The position numbers were made by a program, and so were the translations under genes. From NCBI RefSeq assembly GCF_029784135.1, contig NC_073744.1:102483303-102547302 (forward strand): DNA of 64,000 bases, given 5' to 3'. This stretch comes from Toxorhynchites rutilus septentrionalis (lineage: Eukaryota > Arthropoda > Insecta > Diptera > Culicidae). The notes under the pieces are model-generated. The model did no database searches, was not told where the DNA came from, and saw nothing but the letters and a program-made list of their open reading frames with translations. Each line of letters opens with the position of its first letter. Positions within the stretch are counted from its first letter, which is position 1. Shown in pieces: positions 1 through 11,696 of the stretch.

Positions 1-1263
1 GCGATGACAGTGATACAGTGTCGACTTTCAATGTGGGGTCATAATTTGGACCCCGAACTCTATGTTTACAAAAATGTTCAACTAAATGTGTCGCATTACA
101 TGTCCGTCCAATTAGCTAAATGTCGAACTAATTGTAAATCGCTGTACTTTCAATCTGGAAACAATTTAAGAATTGGTGAAAATTGAATAATCAGGAAAGT
201 CCCCAAGTATCAATAAGCTCAGAACAACTGCCAAATTCACATACGCATCAGATCCTGGCAAACAAATTATGAAAAAAATCAATTTGTGTTTTATTATTAT
301 TTTGGATATTATTTTAGAAAGCATTGAACTGTATTTCGTAAACTCTTTTTTGTAAGGTTTAATGGCCCTGATAAGCGCCTTGTTTTATGGAATGGTTCCA
401 ATTTAGAAAACTTTGTACTCGTGGTTTTGAAAAAAACCATTTCGAACGCCCTCGATGCCGCCTTGTTCTGGATTTACCACCAAAGCAGATTGTAAAAAGA
501 ACAAACTTTTTTCTTCTGCTGCCAACTGCCTTTTTGCGATTGCGTTTGCCACTCGCCACTCGCTGCAACTGCCTGTTGTTGGCTTGATGTCCACCGAATG
601 TGTTCTGATCCGAATGCAGTTTTTCTTATCGTCGCGAGCAGCTTTGCCAACTAACTCGATCACTTCGGCGGCCGAAACTAAACACGGTTCGAGCGGGATT
701 TTGCCTTTCCCTTCACTTTTCCTCCTTTGCCATGTCCAGACATGGCTGCTTGGGTTGGTTTGTTGATGTGTTGTGATGCGAACCGATGTGGTGTACGGTT
801 TGAATGAGAATGATCGTTACGGCAGCGGAGCGGGAATTTTTAAGCAGACTGGCTGGCTCAAGAATTACGCATGTGTGAGACTGCGACCAATGTTTCGTTC
901 ATTTTTTTTTCTTTTTCCTTTCCAATCGTGCTTCATTCTATTTCCCTGCTGCTCTGGTTGCCCGTTTTATTCGGTACGATTTGAGGAGCACAAAATGGAC
1001 CAATCAAAAATGGGCACATAGTGCATTTGGACAATGCTTGATATTTCACAATTATTCAATTATTTATCTCAAGAAAAATGAAATGTTATTCGTTATGATA
1101 GATGCGTAGATATATTTCCTATCAATTGATGCAAAAACCTTTGCGATCTATTGAGAAATGCTCGAGTTATAAGCGTTCCAAATCTTGCATTTTTTCCTAC
1201 TTGTTCAGTGCCTAGATTTCCATTTCACCCCCGATATCTTCCGGTTAGACGTAGTCCTACGTC
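1..1263 (-). mobile_element. H2A-carrying DNA transposon, copy A (cut by window edge)
   Basis: The R-type terminus GACGTAGGACTACGTC (read on the minus strand) ends at 1263 and is followed by AAAA. The interior matches copies B to E throughout: subterminal block, H2A relic, stem-loop and the start of the internal MITE. The L-type end lies outside the window. No transposase is encoded, so it must be moved in trans. It faces copy B, whose R end begins about 207 bp away, making an inverted pair. Confidence 0.85.
364..743 (-). pseudogene. Histone H2A pseudogene (copy A)
   Basis: On the minus strand from 743 the reading is [20 protein letters not shown], the H2A N-terminus. The frame then hits TAG because the middle of the histone fold is deleted; the next recognisable sequence corresponds to the VIELAGKAARDxKKT region. 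The relic ends at a histone 3' stem-loop at 364-379, where the stem is imperfect. In a functional gene the product is a core nucleosome protein; this copy cannot make it. The untranslated leader upstream of the ATG is shared with copies B to E. Confidence 0.85.
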
Positions 1264-1470
1264 AAAAGAAGTTATCCCATCAATGGACGGTTTAAGTGCG
1301 ATTCACATACCGTCACGTCACGTTACGTTGGTTATTTTACCATGCAATTATTATGAGAAGATTCACATACACCGGCAATGTAACGACCCGTCAGCATACG
1401 TTCAACGAAAACGACCGGCAGGATTTGTAGAAAAGAATAATTGATGGAGAGGAACGGTTCCTTGGGTTTT
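1264..1470. other. Spacer between two inverted H2A elements
   Basis: About 200 bp of sequence separates the R ends of copies A and B, with AAAA and TTTT at the two junctions. It is not similar to either element and shows no coding potential. It is probably older host or repeat sequence into which both elements inserted. Confidence 0.5.
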
Positions 1471-1988
1471 GACGTAGGACTACGTCTAACCGGAAGATAT
1501 AGGGGGTGAAATGGAAATCTAGGCACTGAACAAGTAGGAAAAAATGCAAGATTTGGAACGCTTATAGCTCGAGCATTTCTCAATAGATCGCAAAGGTTTT
1601 TGCATCAATTGATAGGAAATATATCTACGCATCTATCATAACGAATAACATTTAATTTTTCTTGAGATAAATAATTGAATAATTGTGAAATATCAAGCAT
1701 TGTCAAAATGCACTATGTGCCCATTTTTGATTGGTCCATTTTGTGCTCCTCAAATCGAACCGACCAAAACGGGCAACCAGAGCAGCAGCGAAATAGAATG
1801 AACCACGATTGGAAAAGAAAAAGAAAAAAATGAACGAAACATTGGTCGCAGTCTCACACATGCGTAATTCTCGAGCCAGCCAGTCAGCTTAAAAATCCCC
1901 GCTCCGCTGCCGTAACGATCATTCTCATTCAAACCGTACACCACATCGGTTCGCATCACAACACATCAACAAACCAACCCAAGCAGCC

Positions 1989-2447
1989 ATGTCTGGACAT
2001 GACAAAGGAGGAAAAGTGAAGGGAAAGGCAAAATCCGGCTCGAACCGTGTTGATCTGGAGTTCCCCGCAAGGGTAGCTAGGCCGAGCGCGTTAGTACCAG
2101 TGCACCAGTCCACCTAGCCGGCGTTATATAGTTTCGGCTGCCGAAGTGATTGAGTTAGCTGGTAAAGCTGCTCGCGACGATAAGAAAACCCGCATTCGGA
2201 ACAGAACACATTCGGTTCGGTGGACATCAAGACAACAGGCAGTTGCAGCGAGTGGCGAGTGGCAAACGCAATCGCAAAATGGCATCAGGTAGCAGAAGAA
2301 AAAAGTTTGTTCTTTATACACACTGCTTTGGTGGCAAATCCAGAACAAGGCGGCATCGAGGGCGTTCGAAATGGTTTTTTTCAAAACCACGAGTACTAAG
2401 TTTTCTAAATTTGAACCATTCCATAAAACAAGGCGCTTTTCAGGGCC
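1989..2447 (+). pseudogene. Histone H2A pseudogene b (copy B)
   Basis: The relic starts MSGHDKGGKVKGKAKS and continues NRVDLEFP, close to H2A. A deletion removes the GRIHRLL part. The frame later contains TAG in the KGNYAERV segment, and a one-base loss follows the VIEF segment; VIELAGKAARDDKKTR is readable in another frame. The 3' end has stem-loop GGCGCT-TTTC-AGGGCC at 2432-2447 and AAAGAGTTTA at about 2463-2472, the spacing expected for stem-loop-binding protein and U7 snRNP sites. The 5' leader ends in AAGCAGCC before the ATG. It is a near full-length genomic copy, not a retrocopy: no poly(A), and the 3' processing signals lie beyond the mRNA end. Confidence 0.88.
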
Positions 2448-2638
2448 ATTAAACCTTCCAACAAAGAGTTTAGGAAATACAGTTCAATGCTTTCTAAAAC
2501 AATATCCAAAATAATAATAAAACACAAATTGATTTTTTCATAATTTGTTTGCCAGGATATGATGAGTATGTGAATTTGGCAGTTGTTCTGAGCTTATTGA
2601 TTTTCACCAATTCTTAAATTGCTTCTAGATTGAAAGTA

Positions 2639-2865
2639 CAGTAATTTACACTTATCTCGACATTTAGCTTATTGGTCGGACCAGTAATGCGACATATTTA
2701 GTTGGACATTTTTGTAAACATAGAGTTCGGGGTCCAAATTATGACCCCACATTGAAGGTCGACACTGTACCACTGTCATCGCAAATGTTCAATTACAGGT
2801 TAAAATTACCTCCAATCCGATACTGAGTGGTGGTAATGCGACGTGCCATTAAATGTAATTTACTG
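2639..2865. mobile_element. Short MITE inside copy B (TA target, CAGTAATTTAC ends)
   Basis: Terminal inverted repeats CAGTAATTTACA and TGTAATTTACTG are bounded by TA on both sides (2637-2638 and 2866-2867), as for Tc1/mariner-type MITEs. A related stand-alone copy is at 3986-4170, so this is an independent family that entered an ancestor of the H2A element and now travels inside it. The same insert is in copies A, C and D, and partly in E. Confidence 0.7.
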
Positions 2866-3022
2866 TAAAATATGTCACAAGCTGGATGGGAAGAAATTTT
2901 CCAACTGTGAAAGCTGTGGCGAGTGGCAAATGCAATCGCTAAACAGCAAGGTTTAGCCGAACAAGATGGGGATATCGAGTGATAACAAAACAATAAACTC
3001 TTTAGATTGAATATAATTTTGT

Positions 3023-3101
3023 GATCCTGAAAAGGACCCTTTTTAGCCTGCATGTGAATCCAACGAGCGAACAAATCGTAATGAATGTATTTTTTTGCCA
3101 T
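3023..3101 (-). pseudogene. Remnant of a divergently oriented histone gene
   Basis: On the minus strand a short ATG-initiated reading (MAKKYIH...) begins at 3101. It is followed within 80 bp by a histone-type stem-loop, GGTCCT-TTTC-AGGATC at 3038-3023, and then AAAGAGTTTA. It diverges from the TATA promoter of H2A relic a. In insects H2A and H2B commonly share a divergent promoter, so an H2B gene with its body deleted is the likely origin, but too little coding sequence is left to prove that. Confidence 0.5.
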
Positions 3102-3198
3102 CGCTCCCTTTTAACGCTCATTCGTTCGTCTCGTTGGACTCGCCCCTCTGGCTGAGTCTGCCGATTTGTCTCTATCCTGTGAGTGTGTACCGCTAGAG

Positions 3199-3205
3199 TA
3201 TAAAA
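3199..3205 (+). promoter_or_regulatory. TATA box of H2A relic a
   Basis: TATAAAA lies in GAGTATAAAACACGC about 70 bp upstream of the position equivalent to the H2A start codon. Upstream is about 90 bp conserved with copy C, where the box is at 10952-10958 on the minus strand. The distance fits a histone core promoter with a short leader. Whether it is still transcribed is unknown. Confidence 0.65.
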
Positions 3206-3274
3206 CACGCGGACCCCAAAAAAATATCTTATTTTCTTTCAAACCGTAAACCCGTGTGGTTGTACGGCATCGGC

Positions 3275-3761
3275 ATCGTGGACGTAACAAAGGAGGACAA
3301 GTTAAGGGAAAGGCAAAGTCTCACTCGAACCGTGCAAGTCTCCAGTTCCCTGTTGGTCGCATTCACTGATTGCTCGGCAAGGGTAACTAGGCCGAACGGA
3401 TTGGTGCCGGAGCACCAGTATACCTAACTGCGATTATAGAGTTTCGGCCGTCGGAGTGCTCGAGTTGGCTTGCAAAGCTGCTCACGACAATCAGAAAACC
3501 CGCATCAAGAACAGAGCAGCTTCGGTTCGGCGCTCATCAAGGCAACAATTAGTTTCAGTGAGTGGCAAAGTGTTTCTCCGGCACGTCGCATCAAATGTAA
3601 TTTACTGAACAACATGTCACAAGCTGGATGGGAAGAAATTTTCCAACTGTGAAAGCTGTGGCGAGTGGCAAACGCAATAGCTAAACAGGAAGGTTTAACC
3701 GAACAAGATGGGAATATCGAGTGATAACAAAAACACAACACCAAAGGTTCTTTTCAGAACC
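3275..3761 (+). pseudogene. Histone H2A pseudogene a (copy B)
   Basis: The start codon is mutated (ATC at 3275), but the following bases match H2A codons for GKGGKVKGKAKSxSNR, FPVGRIH, AERxGAGAPVYL and ELACKAAHDNxKTRI in shifting frames. A derivative of the CAGTAATTTAC MITE interrupts the 3' half near 3575-3610. It ends at a perfect stem-loop, GGTTCT-TTTC-AGAACC (3746-3761), with GAAGAGTAAAC downstream. It is more diverged than relic b in the same element, so the two were not produced by a recent tandem duplication. Confidence 0.75.
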
Positions 3762-3985
3762 ATCAACATATTCATGAAGAGTAAACAGTAAACTAATCCA
3801 TTTTTAAGGTAGATAGGTAGGTATTCACGTAGGAGAAGAAAATAAAACAATATATTTAAAATATATATTTAACAAAAGCTGTCCCCTTTGTATAGTCCTA
3901 CGTCACTCCGGTTATGTCCCCGACATTACCCACCCGTCTTTTTGTCTGGGCTTTGTGTCTTGGCTTTTGTTTTGATTTGGTTGTA

Positions 3986-4170
3986 CAGTAATTTACATCT
4001 AATTCGACATTTAGCTATTTGGACAGACCTGTGATGCAACATGTTTAATTGAACATTTTTACCTCTAATTGGACATTTTTGTAATCAGTGATGTCCAATT
4101 ATTGGTCAAAATCGCCTCCAATACGACACTAAGTGGTGCCTCGGCATGTCGCATTATAAATAACTTACTG
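3986..4170. mobile_element. Stand-alone MITE, TA target
   Basis: Ends CAGTAATTTACAT and ATAACTTACTG are flanked by TA at 3984-3985 and 4171-4172. The internal sequence resembles the MITE nested inside the H2A elements. Non-coding; mobilisation by a Tc1/mariner transposase is inferred from the TA duplication. Confidence 0.65.
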
Positions 4171-6049
4171 TACTTTTTATGCCAACATATTTCTTAGTTC
4201 CAAATTTCGGAGCGAAAATCATTTGCGACTAGCTGAGAGAAATAGTCTATACATTATTATTGTTGAATAAGGATTGGACTACGAGGTTCAAGGATTTAAC
4301 AAAATTTAGGACTGATTCTAGGCATGCTGATTCGAAAGAGGGCATTGCAATTTAAAATTGTTGTAGGTGGCGACACCATGAATAACAATCAATATCATTC
4401 GTTTGACAGTTGACGTGACGGGCTGGTGGAAGCATTGACTGCATGTGTGAATTGGTGGAGACGTTAACGGAACGTAGACGTTCTTCTCCATAACGTTCTA
4501 TGTGAGTCGCACATTATTGTCTACCCATCGTGAACACAAACCAACGAACTTTGACATTTATCAAGTATGCTATAAAAATCCTCGCGTTAGTATTAGCGTG
4601 CAAAACAGCGTATACACACTTACGTTATTTCATACATGTGAGTAATTTTCGTGTACAGTGGTCGTCCGCTAACTGGGCTGAAGCCGCCTCCCAGTTAGCG
4701 AATTCCGCTCGTTAACTGGGCTGACTTTTCAAACGCCAAAAAACACTGAGGGGAACGTCAATGGATACACTCAGAAAAAATATGTATTGAAAAATATGGA
4801 AGCGCAAAATGAAAACTACACTAAGAGAAATAATTTGTAAATATAACGATTTTTTGGTAAATGCAACCAATCTTGTCATTTTCTACCGTACTAGTAATTG
4901 GATTAGCCTACGAGCATCTCCTTTTTTTCACCGAGTGTCTCCTTTTTCACCGCTTGTTTACATCGACGAATATATTTATTTCCACTATGTTTCGTAGGAG
5001 AGTGTATGCATACTGACAGATTTCTACTACGAGGTGTTTAATGAAAGTGGAAAGGTGGGAATGTTTATGTTTATATATAATTATCGTACGATTTAATTTA
5101 ATGCATAAAAGTTGTCATCAAAACCGGAGTTGAGCACATCTCTAAATTTTAACAAATATTGTTAAGAGATTTCCAGCAGTTCTTGATGTTTAGTGTAGTG
5201 ATTTTATTTTGAGGTTTATATTCACAAACATACAAGTATGACTAATAGAAATTGCATGTATATAGTGTGCCTAGCCAGCCCATACATGCAAACGTGGAGG
5301 CGATATACATACATCCCAGGAAACAATAAATCGTATAATTATCGTTTATATAACATCATATACCCTATATACATGTATATGGCCTCCAATTTCGTATGCA
5401 TATGCCAGTTATACACATCATAATTAGCGTCGCCTGGGTGGTGCGGCCCACCCCCGGGTGCAAGGTTTTAGGGGTGCAGAATGAACCGAATTTATATGAA
5501 GAGTGGGGATGCAAATCAATTCTCCCGCCCCGGGGGCAAAAGCTTCACTCGACGTCACTGCACATCATACAAGTAATGTGTCTTGGATGTATGTATATCA
5601 TCTCCAATTTAAGATTTTTTTACGATTTAATGTTTGCTGGGTATATGCTGGGCAGGCACGAAGGCAGTTTTAAATGTTTAAAGTATGAATGAAATTTTTT
5701 ACTTCATGTTATTTGATTACTTGAAACATGTAGTACTGAACTTTATTTAACCATTTCTATATAAAATTTTGCGATATTTCCACTAAAACACTTTTCACTT
5801 TTCTTGAAACCGGAAATATTCGGACTTAAAAATAATTTTTAACGTAATATTCCAAACATACATGTATTTAATAGTTATTATAATGATCACGGCAATATGT
5901 GGAAAGATATTTAATCCATTGCGTTTTGAGGTGACACTATCCTAGACCAGCTGGCGGGCGCCTAGAAATACCTACGCGGGCGACCAGTAGACCGCGGACT
6001 ACCGTTTGGCCCTCCCTGGTCTATACTGATATGTGGTATATTTGCGACT
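4171..6049. other. AT-rich intergenic repeats, no gene recognised
   Basis: No supportable coding region. It includes one arm (about 4290-4395) of an inverted repeat whose partner is at about 8910-8995, a fragment at 4656-4735 that starts TACAGTGGTCGTCCGCTAAC and repeats CCCAGTTAGCG (related to sequence near 23300-23380), and the MITE at 5315-5641. The block at about 5690-5830 is similar to parts of 29580-29900 and 38160-38300. Confidence 0.5.
5315..5641. mobile_element. MITE of the CCCAGCAAACATTAAATCG family
   Basis: The left end reads CCCAGGAAACAATAAATCG. The right end, on the minus strand, is CCCAGCAAACATTAAATCG and is followed by TA. The interior is AT-rich with the family motifs TATATGGCCTCCA and GTATGCATATGCCAGTTA. 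The same termini bound the two-gene element at 41.9-56.9 kb, which is therefore the likely source of its transposase. Confidence 0.7.
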
Positions 6050-6057
6050 GAACGAAG

Positions 6058-7083
6058 TAGAGATGGACAAATCGTTCAAAAGAACTAGTTCACCAAAAAG
6101 AGTGAACGAACTGTCGTTCTTTTTTGCTGGGCAACAGTTCATATGAACTGTCGCCCCAGTTCCCAGTTCCCATACCCAGTTCAGAACGAACTGTGTACGG
6201 TGAACGATGAACTGATAATACAACTTAGAACGAACTGACCGCTGACTGAACTGTGTATACAGTTCAGAACGAACTGTGTGAGAAGACCGCCGAATGAACT
6301 GTGCATGCAGTTCAGAACGGACTGTGTATGGTGACTGGTGTATAAGAGGAAAGAAAACGAACGAGTGATAGATGAATCAAATCAGATCAAAATGAAAAAT
6401 CAAATATGAATCAAGGTAAATAGTCCTCAAATTAACGAATAGAAACAAACGATAGCCCCATGAAACAACAAAAATAATATGTCGGTATTGTCGCTTTCAT
6501 AAAAAAGCGCATCATTTTCAGGATTTAAATTGGATTGTAAAATTATTTATCAAATAAAAATTTAATTTCGTATTTTGGAGCTCAGGGTAAATATTTCAGT
6601 AAGTTGGTATGCGAATCTACCTAACTTGGAAAATAAGTTGAAAGCGGAAAGATTTAAACAGTTAAACATTAAAATTCGCGTCGCTAATATGAAATATGTT
6701 TTATATTATATCATATTGTGCTCGATAATTTTGAAATGGACGTTCGCGGTTTGGGTACAGTTTTGCTATAGCATTTATTGCAATACATCGTAAGCAAAAC
6801 ATCACAAGGTTAAATAACGACTCAAACAAAATCGAGATTTCAAAATCAAAGTTTGATTTTCTATTGTGCTAAGTTATTTCTAACAAATATCGGACGAATA
6901 ATGATTAATACGGCATTTAATGAACGAACAATCCTACATAACATCCCACACTTTTTATACTTGCTTTGACATATCCCTCCACTGTACAAAAGAGTGAGTG
7001 AACTGCTCAAAAGAACTAGTTCACTTGAGTGAACGGTTGGTCACTGAACGGTTCATTAAAGTGAACTGTTTTGCCCACCTGTA
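6058..7083. mobile_element. Non-autonomous hAT-like element (1.03 kb)
   Basis: An exact 8-bp duplication GAACGAAG flanks the element (6050-6057 and 7084-7091). Termini are TAGAGATGGACAAA on the left and TACAGGTGGGCAAA read inward from the right. Both sub-ends are rich in short GTTCA/GAAC palindromes (6070-6340 and 6990-7075), including several repeats of AGTTCAGAACGAACTGTGTA. No transposase ORF is present. The 8-bp duplication and terminal sequence point to hAT. Confidence 0.8.
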
Positions 7084-7091
7084 GAACGAAG

Positions 7092-9532
7092 TACTGAACA
7101 TTTCGTGCCCTATACGGCTATTTTATACGGTGAATTCTATTGTTGCATTCTTGCTCGGGTATTCTGGGATATTTGCTATAAACAATAGAGCTTTGTTTTA
7201 TAGCAATACGAATTTTTTGACAATGTCCAATATCTTTCTCGAAACGTCTTGTCAGTTCTACTGGTATTGTTTTGATTCTTTTGTTGAGGTAAGTTATTTG
7301 TTTTTTCAATAAAACTTTTGATTTTTATTCGTTCTTTTTCAGTTAAGATAGCAACTAAATACGAGTTTGAGAGGAGATTGAACACAGATTATTAAATATT
7401 AATCAAGAAAATTAAGGCAGGAAGGTAAAAGATATAAGCAAATTCATTATTGAAACTGCTAACTGACAGTTTTTATAGGTAGAAAAGCCATAGAAGCCTA
7501 GCCCGCATAAATTGGGAAATTTTATCAAGAAACTAAACGTGAGTAGTTCATTATTTTCCATAGCAAAGACCTGAAAACAAAAGAATTGTTAAAAAAAAAG
7601 CCATATACGAAGTTCATTCCAACTCGACTGGACTTTGGCAGCAACATCTTAGACTGCAGTGAAACCTTGTGTATAGACATTGGTCATTCAAGCAACATAG
7701 CATACTTGAAATCATTAAAAAATTATACTACTTTTTGGAAAGGGTCAAAAAAAATTTCTTAATTTTTTGCATAAATTTATAACTTAAAAACTGTAATACC
7801 TTCAAAATTCTGGTCGAAGGATGGAATGAAGGAAATTGTTTAAATTTTCATAGAGAAATACAAAATTCAAAAAAAAGTACGCTAAAGAATATTTTTCCAA
7901 TTGAATTTTTTTTTTCAAAAACTTATATTTTTCAACAAGTCACTCATGCATCGTTAGATGGGCACTTTTTCTAACAACACCTTTTTCATGTTTTTTGAAA
8001 AAAAAACATAATTAAAAAAAAATCCCAATTTTCTATAAAATTAAGATAGCCATATAGTGGATTCGACAATGTTTTAAATCTTATTAACTTTTGTCTTATT
8101 TGAACTTTTGTTGAACATGTGAACTTTCTATCTTTTATAGTTTCTGAAATATATGGCATGTTTGTATGGAGAATCCAAAAAAAATTATGTTTCACTCTTA
8201 ACATTTTTGTGTAAATAGAAAATCAATAGAAAAATGTTTGCAGAACATGTACATCGCTATAATCTATACATAAAAATTTTACGAGTTCAATATTAATAGT
8301 AATTCAAAAAATCATGAAAAAGTTGTTCCAAAAATTCTTTTTCCGCAAGAGCGCCCATCTTCCGATGTATGCTGAGATTTGTCGAATAAAAAATTGAAAA
8401 AACTATAAATTTCCAAAAAAAAATTATCCATTCACTATGAGACCTACAAAATGTTGGTTAAAGAATGAATTGTGGATAATTATTTGAGTTTTCATTAAAT
8501 AATATCAAACAAATTTAAAAAATAAATAATTGAAATAAATAAACAAAATAATAAAAATAAATGAATATTATTTTTTCTTTTTCCTTTTTTTTAGCTCTTT
8601 TATAGTCAGCTTTTCGCTTTTTCATGTTTTTTTTATTGAAAAATTACTATTAATTTCCAACTCGTAACAATTATATGTATAAACTATCGCGATGTACATG
8701 TTCAGGATTTTTTTCCTATTTAGAAACATGTCAAGAACATGTCAAACGCAAAAATTTACACAAAAAGAGTAGAATATTATTTTTTGGGAGTTGGAGACTC
8801 CTGAAATATATATCAGAAACTATAAAAGATAGTAAGTTGTGGTCTTCGACAAAAAATCATATTTGAATAAGATCATCGTCGCGTCAAATGTCGAACGAAT
8901 AATTTATTCAATGTTATTCATAGTGTTGCCACCTACAACAGTTTTAAATTACAATGCCCTCTTTCGAATCAGCATGATTAAAATCAGTTCTAAATTTTTG
9001 ATAATTCAATGACAATCATTTTTCACGATTTTTTAATGACTTCAAGAAAACTTGTTACACTTTTACATACAATATTCATTTGATACGGAAAATTTGATTT
9101 TCAATCATTATTCCGTTCCTGAAGATGTGTTTATTTTTCCCGTCGCAGAGAAAACGTAATTTTATACACCGAAGAAGTGTGTTTCTAACGTCTCTAATTT
9201 GTTCTGCAGTTCTGCAGCATCTTATACTTTTGTTTTATACTTACCGCACTTATATCGTTATTTTGACTTTAAATAAAATTAGGATTAGTTATATTTTTTT
9301 CAAAGAAAACATGAAAAAACTGTTGATAGAAAAAAAACCTTTTACCTCTAAAAGTGCCCATCTTCTGATGCATGGGTGACTTGTTAGAAATTGTAATGAC
9401 TATTCACATAATTTTCTTGAGAATTTAAAAAAAAATTGTTTTTCACAAAAACTCCTGGGACGAGTTGGCATGAAATTCGTCAATAGCTGCTTGATTATAG
9501 CCGTGAATAATAAAATCCGACAACGGACCTGA
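7092..9532. other. AT-rich repeat block without genes
   Basis: Long poly(A)/poly(T)-rich sequence. Inverted segments are present: one near 7930-7975 pairs with 9353-9395 (GCCCATCTTCTGATGCATG type), and 8910-8995 pairs with 4290-4395. No open frame resembles a known protein. It probably consists of decayed foldback elements. Confidence 0.45.
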
Positions 9533-10395
9533 TCACGAACGTCACTTCACTGTGAAAAAGCAAAGTATGTAGAATAGAAGGTATCTGCTTTGTTCAAGTA
9601 GTGGTAGGCAAAAAAAAAGCAAAAATATTAATAAACCATCGATCGAATTCATGTTAATTCGAACATTTTTTTTTAAATTGTCACACAAGAACTGTCTCAA
9701 AATTTGTTTCGAAATAATGAGATAGCAGTTTACTTAATTATTTTGAAAATTAAAAACAGTGAAGTAAAAAACATAAAAACAGTAAATAAACAGTATTATG
9801 AACATAATGCAAAAACCGGTGAACAAATGTGTGGAGAGTGTGCAGTGTCGTTCCCGGTAATTGGTAATACGATGAAAGATTAAGTCCCACACTGCTGATT
9901 TTTTGTCTTTCATTATAGCATCCATCAAGAGTCAACACGACGCTTTCATTGGTTTCGGTTCGGAGTGTTCAGCCGTAGTGAGCCCACTTGAAGGGACCAA
10001 AATGGCGTTTTTGGAAACGAGAAAAACTTTTCCTCCATCCCGGGTCATATTCCGAAGTGATTGCAAATTAATATTTTGCACTTTTACAAAAAGAAGTGGA
10101 GTAAAGTGAAAGTATAAAATTGGAATTGCGTGTGAAACTATTTGAATTATGTGCCAAATGTTATGCTACTATTCAAAATTATTCTGCTCCGGCATCGCGG
10201 GACATTTTGCTGAAGTAAAAAAGACGGGTGGGTAATGTCGGGGACATAACCGGAGTGACGTAGGACTATACAAAGGAGACAGCTTTTGTTAAATATATAT
10301 TTTAAATATATTGTTTTATTTTCTTCTCCTACGTGAATACCTATCTACCTGAAAAATGGATTAGTTTACTGTTTACTCTTTATGAATATGTTGAT

Positions 10396-10882
10396 GGTTC
10401 TGAAAAGAACCTTTGGTGTTGTGTTTTTGTTATCACTCGATATTCCCATCATGTTCGGTTAAACCTTCCTGTTTAGCTATTGCGTTTGCCACTCGCCACA
10501 ACTTTCACAGTTGGAAAATTTCTTCCCATCCACCTTGTGACATGTGGTTCAGTAAATTACATTTAATGCGACGTGCCGGAGAAACACTTTGCCACTCACT
10601 GAAACTAATTGTTGCCTTGATGAGCGCCGAACCGAAGCTGCTCTGTTCTTGATGCGGGTTTTCTGATTGTCGTGAGCAGCTTTGCAAGCCAACTCGAGCA
10701 CTCCGACGGCCGAAACTCTATAATCGCTGTTAGGTATACTGGTGCTCCGGCACCAATCCGTTCGGCCTAATTACCCTTGAGGAGCAATCAGTGAATGCGA
10801 CCAACAGGGAACAGCACACCTGCACGATTCGAGTGGGACTTTGCCTTTCCCTTAACTTGTCCTCCTTTGTTACGTCCACGAT
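10396..10882 (-). pseudogene. Histone H2A pseudogene a (copy C)
   Basis: Equivalent to relic a of copy B. The start codon is ATC, with the TATA box at 10958-10952 on the minus strand. The H2A-like middle (AERxGAGAPVYL..., ELACKAAHDNxKTR) is readable in pieces. The stem-loop GGTTCT-TTTC-AGAACC is perfect at 10411-10396. Confidence 0.75.
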
Positions 10883-11055
10883 GCCGATGCCGTACAACCA
10901 CACGGGTTTACGGTTTGAAAGAAAATAAGATATTTTTTTGGGGTCTGCGTGTTTTATACTCTAGCGGTACACACTCACAGGATAGAGACAAATCGGCAGA
11001 CTCAGCCAGAGGGGCGACTCCAACGAGACGAACGAATGAGCGTTAAAAAGGAGCG

Positions 11056-11134
11056 ATGGCAAAAAAATACATTCATTATGATTTGTTCGCTCGTTGGATT
11101 CACATGCAGGCTAAAAAGGGTCCTTTTCAGGATC
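11056..11134 (+). pseudogene. Divergent histone remnant (copy C)
   Basis: Counterpart of the minus-strand remnant in copy B: a short ATG-started reading followed by stem-loop GGTCCT-TTTC-AGGATC at 11119-11134 and AAAGAGTTTA about 20 nt later. It is placed head-to-head with H2A relic a. H2B is the likely source by gene order only. Confidence 0.45.
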
Positions 11135-11696
11135 ACAAAATTATCTTCAATCTAAAGAGTTTATTGTTTTGTTATCACTCGATATCCTCATCTTGTTCGG
11201 CTAAACCTTTCTGTTTAGCGATTGCATTTGCCACTCGCCACAGCTTTCACAGTTGGAAAATTTCTTCCCATCCAGCTTGTGACATATTTTACAGTAAATT
11301 ACATTCAATGGCACGTCGCATTACCACCACTCAGTATCGGATTGGAGGTAATTTTAACCTGTAATTGAACATTTGCGATGACAGTGGTACAGTGTCGACT
11401 TTCAATGTGGGGTCATAATTTGGACCCCGAACTCTATGTCCAACTAAATATGTCGCATTACAGGTCCGTCCAATTAGCTAAATGTCGAGATAAGTGTAAA
11501 TTACTGTACTTTCAATCTAGAAGCAATTTAAGAATTGGTGAAAATCAATAAGCTCAGAACAACTGCAAAATTCACATACTCATCAGATCCTGGCAAACAA
11601 ATGATGAAAAAATCAATTTGTGTTTTATTATTTTTTGGATAATGTTTTAGAAAGCATTGAACTGTATTTCCTAAACTCTTTTTTGGAAGGTTTAAT

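Larger units (their letters stand above)
1471..3938 (+). mobile_element. H2A-carrying DNA transposon, copy B (complete)
   Basis: A complete copy of about 2.47 kb. It starts GACGTAGGACTACGTC after TTTT and ends, read on the minus strand, GACGGGTGGGTAATGTCGGG, followed by TTTTT. Order inside: R end, H2A relic b with stem-loop, a TACAGTAATTTACA-ended MITE, a minus-strand histone remnant with its own stem-loop, a TATA promoter, H2A relic a with stem-loop, L end. No transposase is present. Termini are asymmetric apart from GACG and the internal GACGTAGGAC. The superfamily is not established; the 4-bp T/A target duplication is the best clue. Confidence 0.88.

Noticed and set aside
1989..2447. H2A relics as processed retropseudogenes
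   Set aside because: Promoter, leader, stem-loop and the post-cleavage AAAGAG element are all present, and there is no poly(A) tail or target duplication around the histone part.
2243..2452. Open frame MQRVASGKRNRK... found in every H2A element
   Set aside because: It recurs because the transposon recurs. It overlaps the H2A relic and its stem-loop in a different frame, so I treat it as a shadow of histone sequence.
9903..10109. Small host gene starting MAFLETRKTF
   Set aside because: Good start context but only about 35 codons after the ATG, no homology and no splice signals I can trust.
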